Origin: Spiroplasma corruscae
GTDB taxonomy: Bacteria; Bacillota_I; Bacilli_A; Mycoplasmatales; Mycoplasmataceae
Direction of reading: 5' to 3'
Assembly: GCF_002237575.1 (NCBI RefSeq)
Contig: NZ_CP022535.1
Span: forward strand, 496,001-560,000
DNA: 64,000 bases
Shown here: piece after piece, positions 1-10,805 of the stretch
Position numbering within the stretch: position 1 is the stretch's first letter
Layout of the letters: every line of letters starts with the position of its first letter
The notes under the pieces: generated by a model
The model's database searches: none
What the model was told of the DNA's origin: nothing
The model's input: the letters and a program-made list of their open reading frames with translations, nothing else
Program-made: the position numbers and the translations under genes

Positions 1-281
1 AGTTTATAGGTTTAACCCTAGAAAAATTAAATAATAACGGCTTAATGCATTACATTGAAAATAATACTAATTCTATTGTTAGTCATGCAACAAAAAAAAT
101 TAATTATGTTAAAAACGTTGAAGATATATTAGATAAGTTTGACCATTTTGATGAATCAATCGATGCATTGATTCTTGATGAGGGCAAAGTTTATGATATT
201 TTCGGAGAAGTATTAGAGTATAGAAAAAGTTATTATAAACCAGAAGAGTTTGAGTGAAATTTTATAGAGTGACGAAAATAA
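1..281 (+). CDS. GntR-family transcriptional regulator, C-terminal (UTRA) part, truncated by window start
   Basis: The reading frame is open from position 3 and ends at TAA 279-281, reading through two TGA (Trp) codons at 255 and 270. The visible residues have the look of a UTRA effector-binding domain of GntR/TreR-type sugar regulators: an acidic stretch around residues 45-65 and the typical closing pattern of a Tyr-rich segment followed by KPEEFEWNFIEWRK, which matches the R/K-P-D/E-K-F-x-F-x-x-x-A-R-R ending of TreR-like proteins. The DNA-binding N-terminus lies outside the window. It sits 21 nt upstream of the PTS gene on the same strand, so it is probably the local sugar-phosphate-responsive regulator of the sucrose operon. 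Family assignment is inference from the C-terminus only. Confidence 0.6.
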
Positions 282-302
282 AATTACATAGAAAGGTATA
301 TT

Positions 303-2225
303 ATGAAGAAAGTTAATTATGCAATTGAAGCACAAAGGTTTTATGATGCTGTTGGTGGTAAAGATAATATTGATAATTACTTACATTGCGTTACTAGACT
401 TCGTTTCAATATTAAAGATAAAGAAAAAGTTAATATTAGTGCGATTAAGGAGTCTCCGATTGCCAAAGGTACTAATTGAACACAAAATCAATTACAAATA
501 ATATTGGGAACCGGTGTTGTTGAATCAGTTTACGCTGAGGTACAAAAGATTTATAATAAAACAGAAAAAACTTCAACAGAAGATTTGCAAAAAAGTAAAA
601 AAGAATCATTTGAAGAATTCAAACTTAAAGCTAAAGAGTCAAAAGAAGCAATTAGAAATAGGGGAGGAAAGTTTGCTTGAATACAATTAAGTATGAAAGC
701 ATTAGGTGATATTTTCTTACCAATTGTACCAGCTATAGTTGCTGCTGGACTTGCAATGGGATTTGCAGCGTTATTTCAAAATATATTTCATTATGATACA
801 GAATCTTTATTAGGAAAAATACTTGATATTATTACTAAAACAGCTTTTAGCTCGTTATCAGTACTAGTATGTTGATCAACTGTAAAAAAATTTGGTGGAA
901 GCCCTGTTTTAGGGATAATAGTAGGATTAATGTTAATAAGTCCTTTGTTACCAGATAAGGGTTCAATTGCAACTTGAAATGCTCAACAAGATTTTGCAAG
1001 TTCATTTGACGCAAGTAAATTTGATGGTAAAGATATGCAAACTGTTTGAAAAGAAGCAACAGGATTGGGTTGAATGACTAATCCAGTTGTTCCAATTAAA
1101 TTGTGAATTATTCCAATAACAGGTTATCAAGGATCTGTTTTACCTGCATTAGTAATTGGTATAGGAGTTGCATATTTAGAAAAATGAATAAAAACTTGAA
1201 TGCCAAAGGCTGTTAACATAATATTTACACCATTTTTAACTATTGTAGTTTCATTATTAGTAGCTTTATTTGTATTGGGACCAATATTATTAATGGTTGA
1301 AGAAGGTATTTTAATAGCAACACAAGCAATTTTAAGTATTCCATTTGGTTTTGGTACAGGTTTAATAGCTGGTATTTTACAAGCTATCGTCATCACTGGA
1401 TGTCATCAAATATTACAAGGATTAGAAATGCAACTTGTAATTAAAGGTAACACACCAGATGCAGCAGGGCACTTAAGTGGTTCAATCTTTAATGCAATAT
1501 GAACAGCATCAATTATTTCACAAGGTGGAGCTGCAATGGCTGTTGCGATAAAAGCGAAATCTAAACAACAAAGAAACTTAGGTATATCATCTGCAACTTC
1601 TACATTTTTCGGAATAACTGAACCAGCAATATTTGGTGTCAATTTACCAGCAATAAAACCATTTATATTTGCATCAGTTGGTGGATTCGTTGGTGGTTTA
1701 TTTGCTGGAATATTTAGTGTAACATGCAAAGGAATGGGTGTTACAGTAATACCAGGACTTATATTATATACAAATGATATTAAAAATTTATTATTAATGA
1801 TTGCATTAAATGTAATTTCATTTGGAGTAGCTTTCTCTCTTACTTTCTTCTTTTATTGAGAAGCTGGTAGAAAAGTTACACAAAAAGCATTAGATGCATT
1901 TAATAAAAAAATAAATGAATTCAAAGTAAAATTAAGTAATATTAAAAATCAAGTATCTGAAGTAAAAAGCGAAGTAATTTTAAAAAGAATGGAAATAAGA
2001 CTTGAAAAACTACACAAAAAAGAGGATAAATTAAAAGAAGATAAATTAAAGTATGATAATTATTTAATAGAAGTTAAAGAGTTAAGAGCGAAAGATAAAG
2101 CAGAAGCTCTAAAATTAAAACAAGAGAAAAGTGATCATAAAAAAATGATAAATGATTTAAAATCAGATCCAATTAAATGGAAAGAGTACAAAGAAAAAAT
2201 TAAACAAGAAAGTAAGTCTAAATAG
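303..2225 (+). CDS. scrA: PTS sucrose-type EIIBC component with C-terminal coiled-coil extension
   Basis: 640-residue membrane permease of the glucose/sucrose PTS superfamily, importing and phosphorylating a disaccharide, most likely sucrose given its neighbours. The IIB domain comes first (about residues 1-90), with the phospho-accepting Cys29 in NYLHCVTRLRF. The IIC domain follows (about 125-520), with many hydrophobic segments and the conserved GITEPAIFGVN motif near residue 437. No IIA domain follows; instead residues about 520-640 are charged, Lys/Glu-rich and look like a coiled coil. IIA must come from another protein. Start chosen at ATG 303 behind a GAAAGG ribosome site. Eight or more TGA codons are read as Trp. 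The downstream GH32 and fructokinase genes complete a sucrose pathway. Confidence 0.85.
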
Positions 2226-2245
2226 TTTAGATATGGAGTTGAATT

Positions 2246-3697
2246 ATGAAATGAGAAAAACACGATAAAATTGATTCAAGTCATCTTAGATTCTTTGAGG
2301 ATTGACATGATAAAAAAGAAAGTGATTGATACAATAACCAATTTCATCTATCTGGCTTTTGTGGTTCGGTAAATGACCCAAATGGACTAGTATTTCATGA
2401 TAATAAATATTTTATTTTCATTCAGAATTGTCCATTTAGTATCTTGCATTATAATAAGTCTTGAGCTTTATACACAACTACTGATTTTATAAATTATACA
2501 TATGAAGGGATTACACTAACTCCTTCAAATAAATATGATAAGGATGGTGTGTTTTCAGGAAGTGCAAGAGTTAATGATAAAGGCGAAATGGAAATATACT
2601 ATACTGGAAATATTAAGTTTAATGATATCGATAGAACAAGTTATACATTAAAAGCTTTTATTGATTTAAAGAAAAAACTAGTTACTAAAGAGTTATTATT
2701 TGAATGTGATAAAACAAAATATACAGGTCATTTTAGAGATCCAATTGTATTTGAAAAAAATAATAAACTATTTATGATGAATGGTGCTCAAACATATGAT
2801 AAAAAGGGAACTTTAAGCATTCATGGATTTGAAAATAATCAATGAAAATTTATTAAAGATGTAAATCTAGATGAAGGTTTCGAACAACATTCTTATATGG
2901 TAGAATGCCCTAATCATTTCTATATTGATGATAAAGAGTTTGTATTTGCTTGTTTCGAACAAGATGCAAAATTAAAAGATGGTAGTCACTTTGTTAAATA
3001 TAGACAAGTTGAAATTGATAATAATCTCAATATAAAATTCTTAACAGATTTAAGAAAAATAGATTTAGGATTCGATTTCTATGCACCTCAGGTTTTTTCA
3101 AATATTAAAGATAGAACTATTATGCTTGGTTGATTAGGTAACTCAAAATCAAACCCATTCCCAAAAGAACTTAATACTTGAAGTAATCATTTAACTGTTC
3201 CAAGACAATTAACAGTTAAAGGTGATAAGATGTATCAATATCCAATAAAAGAAATGGATGAATTAAGATTTCAACTAATAAAACCTTCAAAAGATTCATA
3301 TTTTTATGATAATGGTATTGTTGAAGTTTTAGCTTCAGATATTAATAATAATGATTTTAATTTATCAATTGGAAATGAAAAAAAATCAATTTTATTAAAA
3401 GTAGAAAACAATAAGTTTATAGTTGATAGAACTAATATGGATTATAAAAGCGAAGAAGATTTACCATCAATTTTAGATTTTGGAAATCTCAAAGTTAATG
3501 ATTTAAGAGTTCTTATCGACAGAAGCTGTTTAGAAATATTCGTAAATAGTGGTGAACACGCAATATCTGTTAGATTCTTTATAAAAGATCATAGTAAAAT
3601 TAAAACTAATTTAAATAAATTGAATGTATATCAATTAGAAGGTTATAATTATGAATGACATAATAGAATTTTCAAAAACGAGTTAAAGGAAAAATAA
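2246..3697 (+). CDS. scrB: Sucrose-6-phosphate hydrolase (GH32 family)
   Basis: 483-residue cytoplasmic enzyme that would split sucrose-6-phosphate from the PTS into glucose-6-phosphate and fructose. All three GH32 signatures are visible in order: NDPNG with the nucleophile Asp44, FRDP with Asp165, and the EC motif with acid/base Glu220 in YMVECPNHF. A beta-sandwich-like C-terminal region (about 310-480) carries the family's RVLIDRSCLEIFVNSGE-type segment. Start ATG 2246 follows GGAG by about 7 nt; several TGA codons encode Trp. It lies 20 nt after the PTS gene and 3 nt before the fructokinase gene, so the three are clearly one transcription unit. Confidence 0.92.
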
Positions 3698-3700
3698 AAC

Positions 3701-4624
3701 ATGAAAAATATTGTTTCAATTGGTGAAGTATTAATGGATGTATATCCAAGTGAAGATGGCATAAAAGAAGAAGTTGGTGGAGCTAGCTTTAATGTATCTT
3801 GTTCAATAGCAGCATTAGAAACAAATAATAGTTATTTTATGGGTAGTATCGGAAATGATGACTATAAAGATAAAATATATAATTTTATTAATAAATATAA
3901 TATTAAAAAAGATTTTATACAATTATCAAATAAACCAACTACTGTTGCAAAGGTAACTTTAGATGAAAACAAGGAGAGGTTCTTTAAGTTTATTAGAAAT
4001 AGTGATGCTGATTTTAAATTAAATCAATTTAGTGATGAAAAACTAAACGAAATTGATTTTATTCATTTTGGTAGTGCAACAGGGTTTTTACCAGGAGATT
4101 TACAAAAATCATACTCTGATTTATATGATTTTGCATTGCATAAATCAATTAAGTTCTCATTTGACCCAAACTTTAGAGATAAGTTGTGATTTACTAATAA
4201 TGAAGTGGATTCATTTAAGAAATATTGTGAAAAGTATTTATTAAATGCGGATTTAATAAAATTAAGCGATGATGAATTAAAACTAATAACAGGTATTCCT
4301 GATCAAGAAGAAGCATTAAAATCATTAATGGTTCAAAATACTAAAGCACTTATATGTATTACAAGAGGTTGTGAAGATACAATGTGTGCCTGAAATAATG
4401 AAATAATTTATGTACCAGTAGTTTTATGTGATAATTTAGTTGATACAACAGGGGCTGGAGATGCTTTCATTTCAAATCTAATTAATGAATTTGTTAATGA
4501 AAGTGTTAACCCTAAAACTCCAAAGAGCGAAATAATAAAGATTGTAAAAAATTCAAATAATTTTGCAAATAATGCAGTAAGATATATTGGCGCTATTAGT
4601 TTCCTTGATCATTTGAAAAAATAA
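3701..4624 (+). CDS. scrK: Fructokinase (PfkB family)
   Basis: 307-residue ribokinase-like sugar kinase that would phosphorylate the fructose released by the GH32 enzyme, feeding glycolysis. N-terminal VSIGEVLMD and the VGGASFNVS substrate-binding Gly-Gly motif are typical of PfkB kinases; the C-terminal signature DTTGAGDAF carries the catalytic Asp. Length is normal for the family. ATG 3701 starts 3 nt after the preceding stop, behind GTTAAAGGAAAA. It is the last gene of the sucrose operon and is followed directly by a terminator hairpin that overlaps its stop codon. Confidence 0.93.
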
Positions 4625-4648
4625 AGGTTTTAAAACCTTTATTTTTTT
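4623..4648 (+). terminator. Intrinsic terminator of the sucrose operon
   Basis: Perfect inverted repeat AAAGGTTTTAAAACCTTT (4623-4640) followed by ATTTTTTT. It begins inside the fructokinase stop codon. Confidence 0.85.
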
Positions 4649-4682
4649 ATGCTAAAATACCTATATATGAGGAGTCTACAAC

Positions 4683-5213
4683 TTGAGAATTATTCCCCCT
4701 GAAATATTTAAATACACACCTGATAATTCCTTAACAGCATTAAGAAAAGAGTTTGGTATGTATGATTATTGTTTAAATGTAAATCCTAATAATAAAGCCA
4801 TGCAATTATATTTAGATTTAGGAAGAAATTATTTTAATTATTCATTATTTGAATGGATAAAGGAAATGATGAATAGAAATCATTATGTAAATACTTTTCA
4901 TTATTTTTATGCAAAAAATAATAAATTTAATGTAGTTGATACAGATACATTTTTAATTATAGAATGTATTATTCAATGAGATTTGAAAGAGTTTGAACCA
5001 TATAATACAGATAAAAGTTGGTATGATTTAGCAAATGTATATTTATATAATAGTAAATATAAAATTGACCTGTCATTAGATATTTACAATTTTTTATGTG
5101 AATATTATAAAGATAATTATATGAATTTAAATGATAAAGGTAAGTTAAAAACTAAACAATTAGATATAATTAAAGTAATTGAATATTTTAAACAAGTTGT
5201 TTTAAATAAATAG
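4683..5213 (+). CDS. Hypothetical protein, unknown family, paired with nuclease/helicase gene
   Basis: 176-residue soluble protein that I do not recognise. Start is a TTG at 4683 placed 9 nt after GAGGAG, the only good ribosome site nearby; TGA at 4977 is Trp. The sequence is rich in Tyr, Asn, Asp and aromatic residues, has no signal peptide or membrane segment and looks largely helical. It directly follows the sucrose-operon terminator, so it opens a new transcription unit, and it ends 23 nt before the nuclease-like/DUF2075-like gene on the same strand. The two are probably co-expressed; whether they work together is unproven. Confidence 0.75.
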
Positions 5214-5236
5214 CGAAATTATAGAATAAGGTTTAA

Positions 5237-6883
5237 ATGGTAAAATACAAAGCAAATGTTTCTAAGTTAATAAATGACATTGGTTGAAAGAATTTCTCTA
5301 CAATATTTGGTGAGTTATTTTATGAGGCTCAAAAAGGAGAGATGAAATCTTGAGATGTTTCGTTAAAGGAGTTTTGAAAGGTATTATTACTAACTAATTT
5401 AAATGATAATGTTGATATTTATTTAGAGTATACTTTTGATTTTGCTTCATCTAGATGTGATGTAATAATAACAGGTAAAATAAATGGTGTTGATAAAATT
5501 ATGATTATTGAACTTAAGCAGCATTCAAGAGTTATAGATATAACTAATAAAAATGATTTATTGATTTATAAGAGTAGTAAATCATCAGGAACATTATCAA
5601 ATCAAATTAAAAGGTATATTAACTTTTTTCAGGCTTTTATTGAAATAAATAATATTAAAAATACAAATATTATTGGTGTAGGATTTCTTCATGATATGTG
5701 AGATATAAAACTAGAAGAAAAAAAAGTTATAGAAGATAATAATGATTGAATTGTTGATAATCTAAAATTTAAGTTATTTATAAAAAATCAATACATTGAA
5801 TTTGCCAATTATATTACAGAAGAATTTAAAAATGCTGAAAATAGTAATTTTATCGATGATTTTGAAAAAAGTTTAAGTATACGTGGAATCAAAACAATCG
5901 ATGTAATAAAAAATAAAATATCTGATAAGGAATTAATATTAACAGATCAACAAAAGCTTTTCTCAGATGACATCAAATATAATATAAATAGTAAAAATGC
6001 AGAGAAAAAGTTATTTATTATTGAAGGTAATGCCGGAACTGGTAAGACAATACTAATATATTCGTTGTACTTATACTTAAGAAATTCATCTAAATTCAAT
6101 AATAGCACTCATATAATGGCAAGAAACTCGACATTCATTAGAAACATAAATTCTTTTTTAAATGATGGTTATAAATTTAAGCAATCTAGCTCAGTGGTTA
6201 AAAGAAAAACGGATAATAATCAAGTTATTTTATTTGATGAAGGTCAAAGATTAACCATGGAGCAAATAATTAAAGCAATTGATAATTCAAAAGCAATAAT
6301 TATTTGCATAGATGAAAAGCAAAAGATAAATTATACTGATGAGGTTAGAAAAAAACTAATAATTGATTATTTTAAAGCAAAATATCCAAAAGGAATTCAT
6401 AAAAGTTACTTATTAGAAAATAGTATTAGATTTTTAAATAACAGAAATTATATAAAATTGGTCTACTCTTTTTTTAATAATGATTTTATCCACTGTGAAG
6501 AAAATGCTAATATTTATCTATATAATAATCAAAGTCAATTACATCAAAAAATTATAGAGTTAAATAATAATTCTGAAAATCTAATGATTAAATCTTTTAA
6601 GCTTGATGATGATGCAAAAAAATATAGCTATAATTGAATTAATTCAAGTTATAAAATGAATGAAATTGCATCAATTTATTATGTTCATGGTTTAGAAGTT
6701 GATTATGTAGTTATTTACATTCCAAAATATATTGAAGTGAAAGATAAAAACTATGTTGAATTTGTCGATTCTATAAAAACTAACAGGTTTTTAACTTTAT
6801 TAACAAGAGCTTTAAAAGGTGCTTTTATTTATTGTGAAGATGAGAAATTATATAATATTCTTTATAAGAAATTAAATTATTAA
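5237..6883 (+). CDS. PD-(D/E)xK nuclease-like domain fused to DUF2075-type helicase/ATPase
   Basis: 548-residue predicted cytoplasmic protein. The N-terminal part (about 1-200) contains SSRCDVIITG followed by MIIELKQ, giving Asp75 and Glu92-x-Lys94, the spacing of a PD-(D/E)xK nuclease core. The C-terminal part has a P-loop GNAGTGKT (264-271) and DEGQR (334-338), with a late segment of the DUF2075/superfamily-1-like type (HGLEVDYVVIYIP, then TNRFLTLLTRALKG near the end). Start ATG 5237 is inferred; its ribosome site is weak. Such nuclease-plus-ATPase fusions occur in nucleic-acid processing and antiviral defence. Both domain calls are motif readings, and the defence role is only a possibility. 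The stop overlaps the convergent gene's stop by 3 nt. Confidence 0.65.
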
Positions 6884-7248
6884 TTATCTTTATAATCTTT
6901 ATTAACATTTAATTTTAATAGTTTTCTAATAAAAATAACAAATATTATAGTATTGACTATTGGTATAAAACAAGTTGTAAATAATTTCTTTTTATAATTA
7001 TTAAATATATCTTTATAATTTAACATATTTTCAATTTTATTTAATATATAAAATTTTAAAAATATCGGTAAAAAGAAAAATAGAAAAGATCCGCCAAAAT
7101 ATGAAGTTGGTACTAAAAAATTTTGTATTCTAAATGCATCTTTAAAATAAATAATACCAAAATATAATGTAACGATTGTTAAGGGAACTGATACAATATC
7201 TAATATTATTTGTAATATTGAAAAACCCTTAATATTTGATTTGGACAT
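6880..7248 (-). CDS. Small polytopic membrane protein, unknown function
   Basis: 122 residues if the ATG at 7248 is used; this is preferred over the upstream TTG at 7260 because GGAGG sits just before it. Three or four hydrophobic segments are visible: about residues 10-35, 50-72 and 90-112, with Lys-rich ends. It is convergent with the DUF2075-like gene and the two stop codons overlap. It is divergent from the J-domain gene, with about 155 nt between them. No family recognised. Confidence 0.7.
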   Translation of the reverse strand: MSKSNIKGFSILQIILDIVSVPLTIVTLYFGIIYFKDAFRIQNFLVPTSYFGGSFLFFFLPIFLKFYILNKIENMLNYKDIFNNYKKKLFTTCFIPIVNTIIFVIFIRKLLKLNVNKDYKDN

Positions 7249-7403
7249 ATTATCCTCCAATTTAATAACATATTAATTATATATAAAAATTAAAATATAG
7301 ATTAATTGCATGTTATATATTTAAAAATAATAAAAAATAATTTATTAGTGTTTAGGAGTATGAAGTATAATATTAATAATAATTACATAAAGAAAGAATA
7401 GTT

Positions 7404-8354
7404 ATGTCGGAAAGCTCAGATAAAAAAATAAATAAAGAAAAAAGAAAAATAAATAAGATATTTAGAAATATTACTAAAACAAATGTTGATGATTATGAAG
7501 ATGTTAATCAAGATGATGAAAGTGTTGGATTTTTAGATTATGACGATGAAATATTTGAAAAAATCCATTTTAATAAATATAGCTTTATAAACAATCGAAT
7601 TAAAGAAGAAGATTCTAATTTTGGATATTTAGAATATTTATCAAACAATTTCTACAATAAAACAAGAGAAGTGTATTTACATTATAATTTTTTAAAAACC
7701 ATTGATATTAAGAGTTTTAAAATTAAACTTAATAATCATTATTTTAGTATAAATAGATTTCCTTGTTTAATATCTCAAGATAATTTAAAAATATTATTAA
7801 ATAATTATAAGAATCTTGACGATTTTACAATAAATCTAATCAAAGCTTGTGTATATAAATTTACATACTTTATTCATAAAACAGTAACTTATGGAATTAA
7901 TGAGAACATAGTTAATTTTAATAATTATATTAAAAACAAAATTTTAATTAAAGATACTATTAAAATAGTTGAATTCTATTTAAATGATCTTTATATTAAT
8001 CTTTTTAATGAACTAAATAATCCAAAGGTAGATTTTAAACATAAATATTATGCTAATTATCTTTTAAATCATTCGTTCATTATTTCAAACTATAATCATT
8101 TTGTTAAATGGTATAAAATTTATTTAGATAATTTTGTAAATAGATATAATATCAATAATATCAATAATGAAATAAGTTCTGCATTTAGTTTTTTTAAGTT
8201 AGATGATGATGCTAGTTATGAAGATTTTAAATTAAGATATCGTAGCTTATCTAAAAAATTTCATCCAGACTCACTTGGTGTTAATAATGAAGAAGAAATT
8301 CTAAAAGTAAATTATTATAAACTTATCCTTGAAAGTTATTTCAAAAATAATTAG
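7404..8354 (+). CDS. Protein with C-terminal J domain (DnaJ-like)
   Basis: 316 residues. The last 60 residues form a J domain: FFKLDDDASYEDFKLRYRSLSKKFHPDSLG with the essential HPD tripeptide at 287-289, which stimulates Hsp70 (DnaK) ATPase activity. Here the J domain is at the C-terminus, unlike DnaJ itself, and no Gly/Phe or zinc-finger region exists. The N-terminus (1-50) is charged, the middle (60-250) is helical and Tyr/Asn-rich with no known family. It is likely a DnaK co-chaperone with a mollicute-specific substrate domain. ATG 7404 follows an AAAGAAAGAA purine run. Confidence 0.75.
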   Translation: MSESSDKKINKEKRKINKIFRNITKTNVDDYEDVNQDDESVGFLDYDDEIFEKIHFNKYSFINNRIKEEDSNFGYLEYLSNNFYNKTREVYLHYNFLKTIDIKSFKIKLNNHYFSINRFPCLISQDNLKILLNNYKNLDDFTINLIKACVYKFTYFIHKTVTYGINENIVNFNNYIKNKILIKDTIKIVEFYLNDLYINLFNELNNPKVDFKHKYYANYLLNHSFIISNYNHFVKWYKIYLDNFVNRYNINNINNEISSAFSFFKLDDDASYEDFKLRYRSLSKKFHPDSLGVNNEEEILKVNYYKLILESYFKNN

Positions 8355-8359
8355 ATACA

Positions 8360-8389
8360 ATATAATGCATACTTCATTATATCTTTTTT
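8360..8389 (+). terminator. Terminator after J-domain gene
   Basis: Inverted repeat ATATAATG (8360-8367) and CATTATAT (8375-8382) followed by CTTTTTT, 5 nt after the gene's stop. Confidence 0.65.
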
Positions 8390-8458
8390 GTTATAATAAC
8401 CCTAGTTATTCATTAACTTATTTATCAATATCATAGATCAAGAGTAAGGAGCATTAAA

Positions 8459-9127
8459 TTGATAAAAGTAAAAAACCTTGTGAAGGTTTATCAAAATAAA
8501 TTAATTATAAAAAAATTAAATATAAGCATCAAAAGAGGGGAATCGGTAGCTATAGTAGGGCCACCTAAGTCGGGTAAAACTACTTTATGTAATCAATTGT
8601 TAGGATTAATAAACCCAACAAGTGGTGAAATTATAGTCAATGGAAGTATGGCAATAGAAAAACCTGAAAACTTCTTACAAAACTTAAGACTTGTTTCTGA
8701 AGAGATGAATCTTTTTAAGGATATAAGTATAAGTAAATTTTTAAGTATTTATTCAAGGTTTTATTCAGATATTGATGAATCATTTTTTAATTATGCAATT
8801 AATTTATTTAATGTTAATTTAGATAAAATTATTGGCGAGTTAACGACTGAAGAAAAACATTGTGTTTCTTTAGTGTGTGCTTTTATGCTAAAACCAACTG
8901 TTTTAATTTTAGATGAACCTAAAAAAATATTAGGCTTAAAAAACCAAGTTAATTTTGACAAAGTAATTAAATTATTACAAAGTTATGGGTCAACAATTAT
9001 TATATTTTCAGAAAATCTAAAAGAAATTAAGAGTATTTGTAATAGAGTCGAGTACATCAAGAATGGTAAATTAATAAATAAGAATGAAAAAAACAATGAT
9101 GATAAACATGATATTTCATCAAAATAA
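8459..9127 (+). CDS. Degenerate ABC transporter ATP-binding protein
   Basis: 222 residues, start TTG 8459 behind AAGGAG. Walker A is intact (GPPKSGKTT, 34-42) and Walker B is intact (LILDEP, 149-154). The ABC signature LSGGQ is replaced by LTTEE (128-132), the switch-loop His is replaced (FSENLKE, Ser184-Glu185), and no clear Q-loop Gln is seen. The layout otherwise matches ABC-2 exporter ATPases of the NatA/EcsA type. The usual permease partner is missing: the downstream DNA is decayed but holds a permease-like fragment. The gene may be a relic or a non-transport ATPase. Confidence 0.75.
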   Translation: MIKVKNLVKVYQNKLIIKKLNISIKRGESVAIVGPPKSGKTTLCNQLLGLINPTSGEIIVNGSMAIEKPENFLQNLRLVSEEMNLFKDISISKFLSIYSRFYSDIDESFFNYAINLFNVNLDKIIGELTTEEKHCVSLVCAFMLKPTVLILDEPKKILGLKNQVNFDKVIKLLQSYGSTIIIFSENLKEIKSICNRVEYIKNGKLINKNEKNNDDKHDISSK

Positions 9128-9227
9128 AGAATAAATCAGTTTATTATGATTTATAAGGTTAATTATTAATAAGATAGAAATATTATTGATAATATCACGT
9201 ATTTATGGTGATAAAAAGTTTAGATAG

Positions 9228-9455
9228 CTTATTAGGAAGAACTTATTATGAGCAATTTTAAAGTATGCTTTAGTATTTTTGTTAGTTAAATCATTTGGTT
9301 TTATTTATATAGTACAAAAAACTAATGATAAATTAAGTGTAGAATTATTAAATTATCAATATTTAACACTTAAATAAAATAATAGATTAAATGGTATTAA
9401 AAATGATAAAAAACTTATCGAAATTGGTACATATAAAGAAATTTATGTATTTAAA
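9228..9455 (+). pseudogene. Remnant of an ABC permease-like gene
   Basis: In the frame running from 9228, the residues NLLWAILKYALVFLLVKS and FGFIYIVQ look like a transmembrane start, then continue to a TAA near 9376; in-frame continuation after that stop gives LIEIGTYKEIYVFKW before further stops. No intact ORF exists. It directly follows the degenerate ABC ATPase, where the permease gene would be expected. This is inferred from composition and position only. Confidence 0.35.
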
Positions 9456-9799
9456 TGATATTAACATAAAGAGAGTTAACTTCCATTAGGTGTAATCGAA
9501 TATTTATATTATATTTATATAATAAATTTATTAAAATACTTATATTAATAGTTTGAGGAGATAAAAATTTCTTAATGAACTAAATAGAGTATTTAGAATC
9601 AGTTTATTATTTTTGGCTTTATATAATAAAAAAAAATATTTTTATATATTTAAGAATATTGGAATAAAATCTATTTGTAAGTAAGTATTTTGATATTTAA
9701 TGTATATACAAAGTTACAAATTAATAAAATATAACACTTTATGTTTATTTCATTTATTTGGTTATATAATTAATTTGTATTTAAGAAGGTAGGAATCAT
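9456..9799. other. Non-coding, probably decayed intergenic DNA before lplA
   Basis: About 340 bases with stops in all frames and very high AT. A TATATAAT-like box around 9764-9772 and AAGAAGG just before 9800 could serve lplA. Nothing else supported. Confidence 0.5.
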
Positions 9800-10795
9800 A
9801 TGTATATTTATAAAAGTAACTCTTTTAATCCAAAATATAATCTTGCAACAGAAGATTATTTAACAAGAAGTCAAGAGTATAAAGACCCAATATTATTTTT
9901 ATGGCAAAACGATAATACAATTGTTGTTGGTAGAAATCAGAATTTAGCGTCAGAAATAAATTTACAAACAACAGAAGCTGATAATGTAAATATCATTAGA
10001 AGAAATACTGGTGGTGGAACAGTATTTCAAGATCTAGGAAATATGAACTTTAGTATAATATATACCGATGAAGACAATAAAGGAGTGTCGATGTTTGCTG
10101 AAACATTAGAACCTGTTATTAAAACATTGAATAGAATGGGTGTTGATGCAAAATTTTCAGGTAGAAATGATATTGTATTAAATGGTAAGAAGATATCAGG
10201 AAATGCAATGTTAAAGTATAAGAATCGTTTTCTACAACACGGAACAATACTCTTTAATGCTAATTTAGATAAATTAGCAAAGTACCTTACAGTTGATAAA
10301 GCAAAAATTCTTTCAAAGAATATAGCTTCAATTGTTGCTAGAGTAACCAACATAAACTCAGAAGTTGAGAATAAAATTGAAATACAAGATTTTTGAGAAG
10401 AACTTATAAAGACCTATGAAATGCAAGGTGAAATAAAATATTTAACATTAAACGAGAAAGATTTAAAAGAAATTGATAGATTATTTAATGAAAAATATAA
10501 TGATCCAAACTGAACTTTTACAAAAAATGCTACATTCGACTATGTTCATAAAACAAGACTTGAAGGAAAAGGAAGTTTTGAAATTTATCAAAATGTTGTT
10601 GATAATGTTATTAAAGATATAAAAATTTATGGAGACTTTTTAGGTTATTCTGGTACTGAAGAACTTGAAACAAAACTTAAAAATACACCATACAAGGCTA
10701 GTGAAATTAGAAAAGTTATTGAATCAGTTAATATTAAAGATATATTCGGAGAAAATATTGAAGTTCAAGATATATTAGATTTATTAATTCAATAA
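9800..10795 (+). CDS. lplA: Lipoate-protein ligase A
   Basis: 331-residue cytoplasmic enzyme that activates free lipoate with ATP and attaches it to lipoyl domains. The N-terminal catalytic domain shows RRNTGGGTVFQDLGNMNFS (the family's RR-x-S/T-GGG-x-V-x-D/H-x-G-N signature), NDIVLNGKKISGNA with the catalytic Lys, and QHGTILFN. The C-terminal accessory domain (about 250-331) is present. It sits 10 nt upstream of pdhA, and the same operon encodes two lipoyl-domain proteins (E2 and E3) that would be its substrates. Confidence 0.93.
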
Positions 10796-10805
10796 AGGAG
10801 GATTT

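Noticed and set aside
1406-1729. Minus-strand ORF within the PTS gene
   Set aside because: Shadow of the conserved IIC domain.
10027-10353. Minus-strand ORF of 108 codons inside lplA
   Set aside because: Shadow of the conserved lplA frame with no ribosome site.
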